A DNA stretch of 64,000 nt from Zhengitettix transpicula (lineage: Eukaryota; Arthropoda; Insecta; Orthoptera; Tetrigidae). Shown in pieces: positions 35,039-47,368 of the stretch. Every line of letters begins with the position of its first letter. The stretch's first letter is position 1. The translations under genes were made by a program, and so were the position numbers. The notes under the pieces are model-generated. The model did no database searches, was not told where the DNA came from, and saw only the letters and a list, made by a program, of their open reading frames with translations. Location of the stretch: contig CM073590.1 of NCBI GenBank assembly GCA_037074705.1, forward strand, positions 217,712,746-217,776,745. Direction: 5' to 3'.

Positions 35039-36734
35039 TACGCAATAGAATGAATATCAAAATTATAAAGGGTTTGAGCTACTTGGTTGATAAATTATTA
35101 ATTATTGGCGGATGTATAACTGCTTCCAAAATATATTGATTATTAGTTAATATCACGTGAAAGGGAAAATAAATGATTATTCGTCGAAGATTTTCCCGGT
35201 GAATATGTTGAATAAGTAATTCATGGGCTTCCACCTGGGTAATTATGGGCTGAGGCCACGTTGTTTCAATGACTTTTTTCTGTCATCTTTATCAACTTAA
35301 TACCGTCCTGTAGTGTCCACTTCCCTTACATACCATCCGAAGATAAATTATTTTCACAGCGATCCTGTAATTCAAAGTAAGAATACGGTAGCATAAATAT
35401 ATACTGCAGATTACTGAAACATGTATATGTTGCTTTATCAGTTGTGTCGTGCTACGTAGTAAATATGAGATTATGGGTAGTTTCGTTACTACGTATTCGT
35501 AATTGCACACCTTAATACCCACTCTCCCACACAATTATAAAAGTGTGGTGCCAGCGAGCTTCATCGCAATTTCCATAATGTTATTATTGCTCCACAACAG
35601 TTGGTGTGATGTGCTTGGTTTGCGAGAGCTTGTAATGGTTACCGAAGGGACAATTGTTATGAGGTGTCTCTTAAGGGAATTGCGCGACGACACCGGCAGG
35701 CGTTATGTGGTCGTCAAACATGCTCTCTCGCTCCTCGCGTGCGGCCCGTACTTCGTCAATTTTAAACTCATCCATGTTTCCGATCGATCCTGATAATGAG
35801 TTGGAGCACCAGATGCTGACTGGCATGAAGTAAGGCTAGTTGCCGTGGAAACCAATAATCATGTCCGCGTCAATAATGAGGACAAAGACGGCGATTTCCC
35901 ATTGGCGTTGGCCGATCACGAAGACAAGCATCCAAAATCAACTCGAGAATCAAAACATTTGCAAATTGATGCTGGTGATGATTTTACGCAATAATCACAT
36001 CAGATGTAAAAATTATAATTATCCTCCGCTGATTTTTAACAAATATTATATTAGCACTTTACCATTAATTATGAACCAAAACTGATAAGATTACATCAAG
36101 CTCTAAAATGAAGACTGTCTCATTAAAAAAATCAAAATATTATAACTTAATTTATACACATTTAGAATTTTTGCATGAATTTTCTTCTGCTTACGACACA
36201 AGTCTAATAATTCTGTACTTAATGCCCGTCGGGTTCTTCGTTGTACCGACTTAATTTTCCAATAAGGTAAAGGTTGTATTATATCAAAACATTAATCCTC
36301 CAGAAGCCCACTTGATTAATTATAATGAACTTGTTTACAATGTTATTAAGGCAATGTAGAGATTGGCAATTTAGTTGGAGCACATAACATTAAATTAATA
36401 ATATAATTAGCATGTACTCTCCCTGACATAAAAATGGATCACCCGTTTATGAACGGAGAAATGAATAAAAATTAGGATCTGAGCGTATATTTGGTTCCTA
36501 CTGAATGGAATATGCAATATATCATTCAATTACAAGCCGTATAACGAGTAAAATCTCTTATCGCAATGTTTATATTCAATTACCTTTCATCTTCTCATTT
36601 TCAGTACATCTTCTAATAATCAAAATTTAATGTTTGTGTATGTTCCGAATACAAATTTACACCCATGGACCAATTATGAACAAATTTTGTACACAAGTTG
36701 TTTTCGAACTGGAAATAAACACTCTTGGGATAAA
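35039..36734. other. No supported gene; G+C-richer patch 35530-35960
   Basis: A 96-codon plus-strand frame (35503-35793) and an 81-codon one (35840-36085) lie in a compositionally richer patch. Neither shows a domain that I recognise. Confidence 0.3.
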
Positions 36735-37060
36735 CCACTACTACTACCCCTAGGGGAGGGGGTGGAAATTTTCAAACAAACTAAAACGGCCGATATTTGT
36801 GTCGAATAAATATTTTTCTGGGTAAATGAGACTGATAGTGTTTCTCCAGATTTTGTTTGTGTGTATTTCAACCTCTTTCGTCATTGGAGGGGACCATCCT
36901 TATAGGTGTGGTTGGACGGGAGTTACATAATAATAACGCGAAAACAACCGTGTTTAATGCTGAACCTGGGGCTATGGAAGTTGCTAAGTTTAATTATGAC
37001 ATTTTACATACCAGCTAAGTTCTAGTTCTGCCCCTATGAGTGGGAGTGGAAGGGTAAAGA
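36735..37060 (+). repeat. Dispersed ~270-bp satellite-like repeat, one unit plus start of next
   Basis: Landmarks GGAAATTTTCAAAC (from about 36774), CGGCCGATATTTGTGTCG, AATATTTTTCTGGGT, CATTGGAGGGGA and TTTAATTATGACATTT match the repeats at 2150 and 13985. A degenerate second start (GAGTGGAAGGG) follows about 270 bases later. Directly downstream come the minisatellite and a Helitron-like 3' end. Confidence 0.8.
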
Positions 37061-37189
37061 ATGTTCCGTGTAATGTACTAAACTCGTGTAGCGAATTATA
37101 TCAAATTCTGTACATACTGTACGAAACAATCACTGGATCGGTAAAATATCCACTTCAGGAGTGAATAGGGTGCGATTTTAAAGACATTA

Positions 37190-37620
37190 TAAATTGTAGG
37201 GAGTATTTTATGAGTCTTATAGTACCGACATATTTTCACCTTCGTAAGATACCGGGATTATTTTTCACTCTCTTAAGGAGCCGAAAGTAATTTAGACCCT
37301 CTTAGGCTACCGGTATTATGAAGATTTTGTATTCTCTTAAGGTATGGAAAATATTTTGATACCTTTAACGTACTAGTAGTATTTTTTACTCTTAATGATA
37401 CCTGGAGTATTTTGACACTCTTAAGGTGAACGAAGAAATATTGACTCGCTAAGGGCACCGGGGGTTTAATTAACAGTCTTAATGTAGTGAATGTATTTTT
37501 CACTTAAAAATATACTCCGTACGAGATGACAGTCTCAGACTTTCTCAGCGCACCAAGATTATTTCGGATGCTCTTAAGGTACCCAGAACATTTTTGATAT
37601 TCGGTGTCGTTAGTATGATT
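37190..37620 (+). repeat. Degenerate ~28-bp minisatellite
   Basis: A diverged unit of the form ATTTT-n-ACTCTTAAGGTACCGGG-n recurs about every 27-34 bases. Unit starts are near 37205, 37232, 37260, 37290, 37324, 37353, 37381, 37409, 37437, 37464 and 37494, with further units around 37558 and 37588. The core CTCTTAAGG is best kept. The 76-codon minus-strand frame across it is a by-product of the repeat. Confidence 0.8.
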
Positions 37621-37647
37621 CTCTAATAGATTAACGTAGAATTAAAT

Positions 37648-37700
37648 ACTTTTCGGACTTACAGAAATAAATACCCGGGAAACACCGGACACGCAGCCAA
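37648..37700 (+). repeat. Helitron-like 3' end, decayed
   Basis: TTTTCGGACTTACAGAAATA, then ACCCGGGAAACACCGGACAC, is closely similar to the last 50 bases of the Helitron-like element ending at 35038. The terminal CTAG is replaced by CAATG, so the tip has mutated or been lost. Confidence 0.55.
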
Positions 37701-40300
37701 TGCTTCATAAATACCAAAACAAACTTCCAGAATACGTAGCTTGTTGCGTAATATAATTTTCCAGTCTCTGTTATTGAGATAATAACAATTTTTCTTTCAA
37801 GTAACCGTTTTTCATTACAGCTACGTGGTTTAACGTAACTGTGAAGAACTCACATTTTCACTGGTACATTTCTTTTGGATATGATATATAATAAATGCTC
37901 TCTTTAAAAGTCACGAGTATTGTACCATTAACGGTCATTAAAATGGAGAAATTGTGTATATCATTTTTTTATGTAGAAACATATAAAGATTCTATAGAAT
38001 CTTAAAATTATTTTTCAGGTTTCGCATGCCATTAATTAAATTGTCTGAGTTAAATGAAAGTTACCGTAATTAATTAGTATAATTGATTATATACAAGAAA
38101 GCTTCTCGCCTAAAATTAAATTTTCCTATAATTATATTAGTATTTAGGATGTATAATAATAGCAATGGAGACAAGTGAATGACGTTGTGTAATGCTGTTT
38201 GGAATTTTAAGAGCTAGTTTCCTTTATATGAACTAAAAACTCTTTGTACCATATTTATTTTGCAATAATGTAGCTTAAATTGTGTGATGTTATTATTCGA
38301 CCTCAACCATAGTCAATACTTGTACTCTAATAGTAACAGAATTAAGGTGTGAGGACGATTATTACCTCAGATACATAACATTTTTAGTAAAGGCTAATAA
38401 AAATATAACCAAAAATTCAAATTTAAGAACTAGCCAATTTAAATAAATAAAGTAATCATATTGACATATAAGTATGCTAAGACGGAATTTTTTTATATTT
38501 TATATTTCATTTTGGAGGTCTGTTAAAATTTTGTAGATTTACCTAAATAAAATAATACAAAACTCACAACATGATAAATCGTTAATTTTGAAAATTATAT
38601 AATATAAATAACAGAAGAGGAGAACCTGAGATGTGTACGTAGAATTGAGAAACTTCTTTAAAAAAAATCATGTATACTTTTACGTAACGGCCTGTGGATT
38701 TATGTTCCTCTGATATTCCTGCAGTCTGCAGTAATAGATGAATAACTGGAATTTTGTAAATTCCGCGAAACGTTTTACTGCTAACAGAAAATTGGAAGGA
38801 TTACGATTATGATTTTACAGACATTTTGCTATTATGATTGTCCTTTTTGTGATCTTCGTCGATATGAAAATACTAATTCCAGAATCCGTTTTGCTCCATT
38901 TTAATCATATATATTCTTTGTGAATATACGTTACTTGTTAATGAAATAGTTTGCGAATACCAGATACATACTATTATTTTCTTAATTCTTCTAAGCCTAA
39001 TTACGTGAATGACAAATGATTTAGTACGGTCGGATAGAAAGGCTTTACGTGTAGCGGACAAGCTTTATTCGTATACATAAAAAAGAGGTGACGCCATAAA
39101 GAATCTGATTAGGAATGGGAACAACTTTTGCTTCATCACACTGGGGCTCTAGCAGTCTCCTCGGTAACGTTTCGCGTCCATTTCGACGTGAAGCTTAGAA
39201 CTATCGATTTAAAGCAGGGCAATCACACATGCTGCTCACACGTCCCAGTGTTATTGACAATAATTAGTAATTGCTGTTGGAGCATCGCAATGAGAACACT
39301 AATTTCCAAATACAGGGCGAACCATTGACACGAACAGACAATCACCTACGGTATTGGCAGGTAAATGAATTCCGCTATAGGTGCGACGCATAGAACGCAA
39401 AAGCACGCCACTAATTTGAACCACGAATTAATATGCTGCACAGGTACCCAACTGGAATATATTATTGTAATTATACAAAACTATTCACGGAATTATGGTT
39501 TCAAAATGCATGAATAAATAAAAATACGCTTTGAGTTTTATACACAAGAATGCTGTAGACCAGTAATTATTATATAAAACATTATCCTAAATATACGTGT
39601 TGATTAAAACAATGGCGAATCAACAAGAAAATTCAATGATAGGAAGTCGCTCGAAAAAGATGCTGAGAAGGAGCAAATTGTTGATAACGATATATCGCAA
39701 ATTAATTAAATGAATATTTTATTTCTGTTGTATATTAAATGTGGGTAAAATAACTAAATAATTAAAAGCCATAAAGCAGAATATTTGCACGCAGGGGCAT
39801 GAATTATGATAAAATATAATTTGTAAATTAATCGCTGCACGTAAAAACCCAATTAATGCGCGTGACTTTATGACATCAGTATAACAACATTCACTTGACC
39901 TTCGAGATGTTCTAGAGTATAAAACATTTCCAGGTCTATAAATATATATAGTAGTAAGTTTAATGGATTTATTATAAATAAAATTACTTTTATTAACTAT
40001 TTTAAATGTGTCTCTAAGTTTCATGGCTTAATCAATAATTTCAGTAATGAAAGAATAAACAAATGTATTGAAATATGATTATTATGTAGATAGTACTTAA
40101 ATTTTTAAATAGGATCTACATAGGACGAATTTTCCATTTCAAATTATCCTGATAGGCTACAGATACTCTGCAATTCATTTCGTACCGTTAAAATTTTATT
40201 TATCTATCGCCATCGCTACTTGGTAAATGAAATATTACAAATATATGACTGAAGCCAATGCAGTCAGAAATAATTATAAAAAACAGTTGAGAATTAAATC
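37701..40300. other. No recognisable feature
   Basis: A+T-rich. Near 38763 a GAAACGTTTTAC box occurs without the rest of the hammerhead core. Short frames (38873-39061, 39128-39328, 39719-40024) have no signature. Confidence 0.35.
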
Positions 40301-40340
40301 AAAGATTCGTCCTCAATCTAGGTTTTCTTCAGGTGTACAA
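40301..40340 (-). repeat. Hammerhead-like motif
   Basis: The minus strand has CAC-CTGAAGA (box at 40332-40326), then ACCTAGATTGAGGAC, then GAATCTTT. CCT and AGG pair in stem II position. One A of the GAAA box is changed. Confidence 0.45.
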
Positions 40341-40504
40341 TGAACTAATTAATTTCCATATATTGACAATTTATAGTATAAATACTCAAAGGTTATTTAT
40401 ATAACTTCCATATTTGGGTAATAACTATTAATAACGTGTTTCGTTATTAAATTATTGTTCAATTATTTGGGTGTGTTCATACATTAATAATTATTTTGAA
40501 GTCA

Positions 40505-40800
40505 CTAATAGATAAATAAATAGCTTAAAACCAGACAAAATTAAGTGCTAAATTAAATACCATATAGTGATTCTACAATTTTTGTTACTTTCGCCAGTTG
40601 ATTTAATTTGCGCAAGATCTGTAAGAACGACAAGCCGCAAAAGCCAGGTGACGTCAGATGGATATTACGGTTTGTCATTTTTAAAGCTCTTGCGTTTCTT
40701 GCATCACCTGACGAAAACAACAAGAATTGAAGAAAGATTATGTGGTATTTCATTTATTATTTAGTTTTGTGTTCTTATTGGCTATTAGTATATTATTAAC
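40505..40800. repeat. Palindromic element, both strands readable
   Basis: The two halves are diverged inverted copies centred near 40652, with arms of about 130 bases. Right-half core on the plus strand: CAC-CTGACGA (40707-40713), AAACAACAAGAATTG, GAAAGATTATGTGG. Left half on the minus strand: CTGGCGA ... GAATCACTATATGG. Tails contain the GGTATTT and TTTTGT boxes of the 32853 family. Because of the palindrome, open frames on the minus (40553-40753) and plus (40567-40764) strands encode visibly related peptides (both contain CGLSFL or YGLSFL). I regard that as a by-product of the structure and not as a gene. Confidence 0.65.
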
Positions 40801-42918
40801 ACAGCTGTATCATATTTTTTATTTTTGTATTGAAGTTAGGTAAATAAAAATTTAAAATAAAATATCAGTTAATGAATATATGTAACTAATATTATTTTTG
40901 AAAGAAAAAAAAATCCATTCCTGCAAGGTTTTGTAACTAAAGGAAATTCTTAACGTTTTCGACGACGAAACTTCGAAATATTTCTGTTTCCCACTCAAAT
41001 GACCCATAGAAAGGAAAAGGAAACAGCATTCAGAATTTTCCTTTATAATATTGTTTTAATGTTGAAAATATATGATAACAGTTGATGACAATTGATGTAT
41101 TGATTATATGGTGATATCAACAACAATTAGTAAAGTAATGTTAGATATGAAATATTCAGACCATTTATAGAATCAAAGTCTCAGAATAACAATACAATTA
41201 GAACCTGTGTGTGTACTGAAAGTATTGAATGAATTTAATGTTTGAATCAAATTTTCTGTATTTCGATACTAGTAGAATTTTTCATATGGTTTACTAAAAT
41301 CTCAATAACAGGTTAATCTGAACTTGAATTAAAGATATAAAGTATGAAATGAGACTACGAAAAATTACGCGGTTTTAGAGATGTTTCATTTAATTGAAAA
41401 AATATTTTATAATATTAACGTTCCTGAAACATTTTATAGTAACGGTAATTAATTGTGGTAGCTAATTAGTAACAATTTTCAGAATAGAAAGTATTGTTGA
41501 GGGCAAATAAGCAATGATGCTAAAATCTTCCTTATTCTGTTCAGTGTAGCCATCTGAACATACTTGCAGATATTTAAGAACTGATATCAGCGTAGGTAAC
41601 GTACGCATAGAAGAAATAACGTCTGTTGCAATTTCTGCGTGAGTAGAAACACTAAAGGTTTTGGGGCTGTGATAAAAGCCAATTGGCACTGCTGCCTGTT
41701 GCCAGATTGCCTGGTTCATGTTTACCTGGCGCGAGATATTGCCTACGTTCGTCGTATTACTTTTGCCTTTCCCAGAAATATGAAATTCCCGAGCCAATAC
41801 ACCGGTAACATTTTAAAATACATAAATTTTTCTTTACTTAGTATCTCGTTTTATAAATTAAGAATTGGCGTTCGTGGACAATAAAACAGATTCCTTGGAA
41901 ACGTCATTGTGTATAATCCTGTTTTTTTTTCAGCGAATTTGTAACTCTTTAAATTTAAATTCCATGGTAATTACAAACTTTTCAATTCAGTGCCGGTACA
42001 AGGTTTCGCAGATAAATCTATACTATTCATAAAGGAAGGCTGAATGATGAAGCATTACAAATATGTCTAAGCATCAACCAAACTAACAAAAATTTCGGAA
42101 AAAATTAAGTTGAATTACGGACGATTTTTTTGAACACCGATACAATCGCAGAAGCTCACTTATAAGCTATTTTTATTGAAATAAGGTAACTGTTTAGTTA
42201 GTAGAAGATTAATTCCATAAGAATGTCATATTCCTGACATAACAATTCGATGTCGCTGAGGGGATCCGCTACGGCTGTGACATGGCATTTTCAGCCAGTA
42301 CCAAGTTTATTAAAATGTGTTAATTAAATTCATTAATAAAACAAATCGAGGGATCAAGGACGATCACGTCTGATAAGTGCTGGTTCTCTGAGCAGGAAAT
42401 TATCTTTGAATACGACGCTGGATTTTAACAACTTCGATTTATTTATAAAAATAAAAATTAATTAAACAATAATTAACATCACGTACTTGTAAAATGCATG
42501 AAAAAATAGTTTTAGTTGGTTGCGATAATACTGATAGAGATATGGAGGATTAACTATGATAGGTTTCTGTTATCGGTGAGATGAAAAATAAAAATCGTAA
42601 GTGAAGAGGTTGTTTGGTGCAAAAACATTAATAATTATGAAGGATCGAAAAGGATAGACAGAGGTCTTATAAGTATTGAGACAAATATTAGAAAGAGAAT
42701 ATATTGAATACTCACTGACGCATATTGTAATTAAAGGAGAAATTAATATGGTCTGTATGTTTATCAAATTCTGCTACAAGACCAAGAATGTTATAGGAGA
42801 GAATATTAAAAAAAAATTTGACTTGGTCATTAGGTTTAAAAGTATATTAAGTATTATGTTGTGAAATTGATCTTAAGTATTCATTATTTAATTGTTTGTT
42901 TCAATAAAATTTGTTTTT

Positions 42919-42920
<2 letters not shown>
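40801..42920. other. No recognisable feature
   Basis: The 111-codon minus-strand frame at 41462-41797 is the longest here. It has no domain I can name. Confidence 0.35.
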
Positions 42921-42960
<40 letters not shown>

Positions 42961-42966
42961 TATACA
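42921..42966. repeat. (TA)n microsatellite with interruptions
   Basis: About 17 TA units followed by TACATATATATACAT. Confidence 0.97.
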
Positions 42967-44271
42967 TCATGCATATGTGTATTTAGAAAGAATATTCGCC
43001 AGCTAATGACGTCACTGTAATCTAATCGGAATCTTAACTAACAGACCATGTGGATCAACTCCGAAGCAAAGGGTTGTATATTATCGGGGTATGGTTAAAA
43101 ATTCAAAACAGTTATAAGTGGTCAATTCTGTTTGTTTTTTTGTTGTGAACAGAGATAAATTTCGAAGGATCCACACCCACGTTTACCTTGCGACTATAAG
43201 AATACAGTGTTATAATCTATAAATGTAGCTTAAAAATGCTTAATATTGTAACGTCTGAAAAAATTTTCGAGTAATTATTTAACTGGAGACGTGACTAAAT
43301 GAAATTATAAATTTATATTTTTGTTTTAAATAATCGAGTTGATATTATTCATGAGACAGTCATTAATTATTATTTATTTACCACAACGACATTCCATAAA
43401 AGAAAACTAACATAAAAATTACTTAATAATGGTGAATAATGTCAATTAAAAACAGAATTTTTAGTCTGCCCCGACCTAGTATTATACTGTATATTATTAT
43501 AGTCTTTACCTGTTTATCAATTGGTTCAGTAAACGTGGAGAACTTATTTTTATATACACTAATGAACAATGTGACCACTGGCCACCGAGAGACTGAATGC
43601 CGTCTTGTGACATAGCGGGCATGTGATGCAGAAAAAGGAAAATAATCGAACGGAGAAGAGGCAATGGTAGATCTTGCAGAAGAGGACACACAGCCCTAAA
43701 ACTGCTACGAGAAAAAATTCTCGTATAAAATACCTTATTATTAGTAGTGGTAGACCGAAGGTGCAGGAAACGACGGGAAACCGCCTCTTAGGACTCGGGG
43801 ACTCTGGAATGCGTAAAAGGTCCTGTTCGGCTCGTGTCGTTAACCACCGGAATTTACTGCCAAGAATCCGGATCAATTCAGTCTCTTACATCACGCAGCC
43901 ACACACACGCACACAATTGTGTCTAACCGACCTTTCTTTTTTCAGAAACTTATTAAATTGACAAATTACCGTGTTAAGAGAATATTAAATGCAACTTACC
44001 ACCACGTGTTTTATGGTTTAAATACTTTGAAGATTTCAACCTGGCTATGACCCGCATTATAAAAATTATTGAATTTTACTTTCAGTCTTACAAAGTATTT
44101 TTCAGATTAAATTATGGTGGAATATTAGGTAAGGTGTGCTTTATGTTCTCGGTGGATGACCTTTCATCCCAATCTCATCCTCGGGTCGCACAGCTGTAGT
44201 TTTCTGGGAATTACGCGATTAATAGTATCTCTGTAGTTCTCTCCATCATATATATTATTTAATTAACTATA
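42967..44271. other. No supported gene; G+C-richer patch 43560-43890
   Basis: Overlapping frames on both strands (43423-43961) fall in this patch and show no recognisable domain. The minus-strand 105-codon frame has hydrophobic stretches only. Confidence 0.3.
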
Positions 44272-44310
44272 GCCGAAGAGGATTCATGGTCCTAAAACAC
44301 TTCGAATCTA
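44272..44310 (+). repeat. Possible hammerhead-like motif
   Basis: GCCGAAGAGGATTCATGGTC then CTAAAACACTTCG. AGGA and TCCT pair in stem II position. Both core boxes carry one change from consensus. Confidence 0.3.
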
Positions 44311-44382
44311 GTTAGAATAAAATAATGATTTCATAATAAATAAAAGAATGAGGTATCATTCTAGCGACGAAAAGTGAATGAA

Positions 44383-44880
44383 ATAGGAAAATTCCCTGGA
44401 ATAAGTGATTTTCAAAGAGGGCAGGTTATTATGGACCGGCTGCTGGGAACGATCATCTCTGAAACACCGATGCTGGGCGGCTGTTCTTTTTTTTAAAAGG
44501 ACGGTGAAACTACGAGTAGGCGACAAGGTGTTAGAAGTCAGCGTGTCATCAAAGAATGTGCATATCGGAGGCTTTCCCGTTCTGTAAAACAGGATAGATT
44601 GCGATCTGTAGCAAATGTAACAGCAGAGTGCTGTTGCAGGCACAAGTGTTTCCGAACGCTCCGTTCATTGACCATTGCTGACCATCCCTTCACCCTTGAC
44701 GTATTCCCCGACGGCGATGGTATCTTTCGGCAGGATAACTGTCCATGTCACAAGGGCAGACTCGTGCTATAGTGGGTTTACTATATTGACAATGAACTAA
44801 CGATGAAGTGTTGGCGTGATATGAACCTGATGGAACACATCTGGGACGCTGCCCCGACCTTTAATTTAAGTGTTAAGGGA
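44383..44880 (+). pseudogene. Tc1-type transposase, decayed full-length remnant
   Basis: The conceptual translation begins near 44386 with DFQRGQVIMDRLLG, in the position of the N-terminal helix-turn-helix. It continues with SVANVTAECCC and a CFRTLRSL segment, which resemble the second DNA-binding subdomain. At 44722-44766 it reads IFRQDNCPCHKGRLV, the second catalytic Asp block (Q-D-N-x-P-x-H), with Asp codon 44734-44736. At 44818-44850 it reads DMNLMEHIWDA, the N-P-I-E-H-L-W block with the catalytic Glu at 44833-44835. Asp and Glu remain in one frame with 32 residues between them, consistent with a DD34E enzyme that lost two codons. A TAG at about 44770 and several frame breaks upstream make it non-functional. 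Terminal inverted repeats were not identified. Confidence 0.82.
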
Positions 44881-46544
44881 GCCAACCAAATAATTTTCTA
44901 ATCCATGTCACGTCGAAACTGTCCTGGATTACGTTCTAAATGTGGACCAATTCAACTGTTAATCAGGTGGTATAATATTTGGGCTTTATGAGTGTTATCG
45001 TAAAAATGTGCTTTATGAATAATGTTATGCCGATAAATACTTACATAGTAGAGACCGTTATACATATATTTTGTTGTCTGCAATAAACCAATATTCACAC
45101 GGGTGAAGCACCGGGAAACATTTATAAACATGGATGTAAAATTATTATGAAATAGAAACTAAACATGTTTATTGTTTACGCCTAAGAAATTCATCATTTT
45201 TTCTTATTATTAATAAATTAACTATAAATACAACATTTGTGCGTTATGAAAGTTAGCAATCAATCAAAATTAACGCACGAATCTTTCATGGAAATAATAA
45301 AATTTCAAGCTACAGTTGGGTTTTCATATTTAAATTAATACTTCCTTATTTACGAGTTCAAAGAAAAACACAATTTCCTTATACAATATAACGTTCTTGA
45401 CCAAACGGTGACAATTTATAGATCAAAACTTTGCTTGAATCAATTATGAAATTATCTTAATAATATAATTTGGTCAATAGGATATTGAAGGAATTAAAAA
45501 ACTCTTGTAATTGAAAATAATCGTTTCAGAAAGATAATCTAATTAGCTTTATGAAAACTGAATTAATTCGTTATTTAGATAACAAAAAGTTAAGTTTTTA
45601 AAATTATATTCTTTAGTGGGCTCAATTCTCTTCCTCAGGCCCTTAAGATCGTCTTCCTCTTCAACTAAAATTTTATTAAAATTTGTGTATCCTCGGCTAA
45701 ATTACAATAGCTTAACTTTAATTTCTCGCTCCCGTTAGTAAAAGTGTTCTTCATTAGTAGCTTAGAAACGGTATGGAATTTGCGCGACTTAATTACTTTC
45801 TGCAATTATTACTTTCGGCCAAAGCGATGAACAAAGGCGGGTCGAACGGTTCAGTCGCCATCGACGTTAGTTAATTCAAACAATAGAGTTATTGACCTCT
45901 TCTTTAAAGACGATGTTAAGCTCAACGCTGAATTTAAGCTCTTTTTGCATGCCTTCATCTAAATTCTTTCTTTCACATGCAATTTTAAACAAACTTTTTG
46001 TTCTCACACGTACTCCAAACCAGTTGAATATACGGCTAATTATTCCATATATTGAAGACATTACGAACAACAAATAAAAACTGCTGCGTAGTCGCTACGC
46101 ACGCTATGCGGGAAACGTAAAAGAAAGACAATAGGGAATTTTCAAACTAAGCAAATAATTAAATTGTTTGAAAAGGTATTTCGTGTTGAAAAAGTTGGAT
46201 GATTGCAATAGTTTGTGACCTATTTGCAATCCTGCAAGATTTTATTACATTCAGTTTGTTCTGGAATTAAATTTTCCGTGGCATTTAAAGTACCACTTCT
46301 AAGAGCCGGGAAATCTGAATTTCGTTATTTACAATCATGTAAGACGTAAATGTTCTACCTCTTGGTAATCGACGCATCTATTAGGAGTGTACTTAGTATA
46401 TAGTAAATTAAGACAAGTTTGTATACTAAGTTACTTATAAATTAAATAATATTTCAATTTTAACATGTTTTAATAATATATAGTCAATGAGAATTAAGAT
46501 ACTTTTAAATTATAAATAAATATTGACCATAAATTTTTTATTTA
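44881..46544. other. No supported gene
   Basis: Near 45095-45125 CACGGGTGAAGCACCGGGAA resembles the Helitron-type 3' end at 35038. At 45620-45645 a minus-strand CTGAGGA is seen without a convincing partner. Frames at 45876-46077 on both strands have no clear family. Confidence 0.3.
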
Positions 46545-46605
46545 ACAGCACAATATTTTAGTGCAAATTTTTATCAAGTTCAGCCTGTGTTATTGAAATA
46601 AATGT
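46545..46605 (-). repeat. Decayed hammerhead-like motif, second family
   Basis: The minus strand reads GGCTGAACTTGATAAAAATT, then TGCACTAAAATATTG, then GTGCTGTTAAATAAA. The same order and 3' tail are found at 33100-33175, which has the intact version. Confidence 0.45.
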
Positions 46606-47149
46606 TTGTCTTCCTCAGTTATATTCAGACTGAACAGACTTAAAATGATAGTATTATGTAAGGCAAACGTTGGCCTGATAAATTAATATTTTTACGTTGG
46701 ATTAATTTATTTTTAATAATAAAAAATTTCTGCTTATCTTATTAGATATAAATAAATATAATTTCAAGTAATTATTGATACAATGGTTATCACAAACAGG
46801 AGAATATGACAAATTCTTGACTTTATAACTAGCTTTCACCAGTACATAAAATTTTATTCGTATTTATTCACTATCAAAATATTTATAAAAATTATCTCAG
46901 TATTAAAATAATAGAATTATTAGGTTGAGTCTAAATTGCGCTAAAATATACTGACACAAGAAGCACTATATCTAACGTTTCATTGAGAGTGAGAGAAAAT
47001 TGAATATTGAAACACGGTAAATTCAGTTCATTATTTGGTCGACGCCTGACATGTTAGGCTTCTCCTCAATCCTCAGCGGTTCAATATACGTTACGACACC
47101 ATTCAACAGTATACCAACTCACCCGAATGTGATGCAACTAGTTTTTATT
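46606..47149. other. No recognisable feature
   Basis: A+T-rich sequence. Confidence 0.4.
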
Positions 47150-47368
47150 GTCGACCTACTGTGGTGTAGGGGTCTGTGTGACTGACTTTCACCTCAGACG
47201 CCCCGCCCAGGTTTTGAATCCCGGCTAGGGCATGGATGTTGTTTGCGTGTGGTTCCATAATAAGAAACCCCAATCGTTAGTTCATCAACAAAGAAAGTTA
47301 CAATAGCACAAAATCGCCAATGACCTTAGCTGTTTAGGTCACTATAAATAAAGTAATTGAAAAAAAAG
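47150..47368 (+). repeat. tRNA-derived SINE, main family
   Basis: Head GTCGACCTACTGTGGTGTAG and B box GGTTTTGAATCCCGG, body CAATGACCTTAGCTG, tail CACTATAAATAAAGTAATTG followed by a run of A. The anticodon-arm region carries small insertions compared with 23482. Confidence 0.8.

Noticed and set aside
37190..37620. CRISPR-like array, because of ~28-base periodicity
   Set aside because: Repeats are degenerate and contiguous without unique spacers, in a eukaryotic repeat-rich context; it is a minisatellite.
45876..46077. Opposed frames, plus strand ending in a IPYIED segment reminiscent of Penelope RT C-termini
   Set aside because: Only a few residues agree and no catalytic or GIY-YIG motif is visible.
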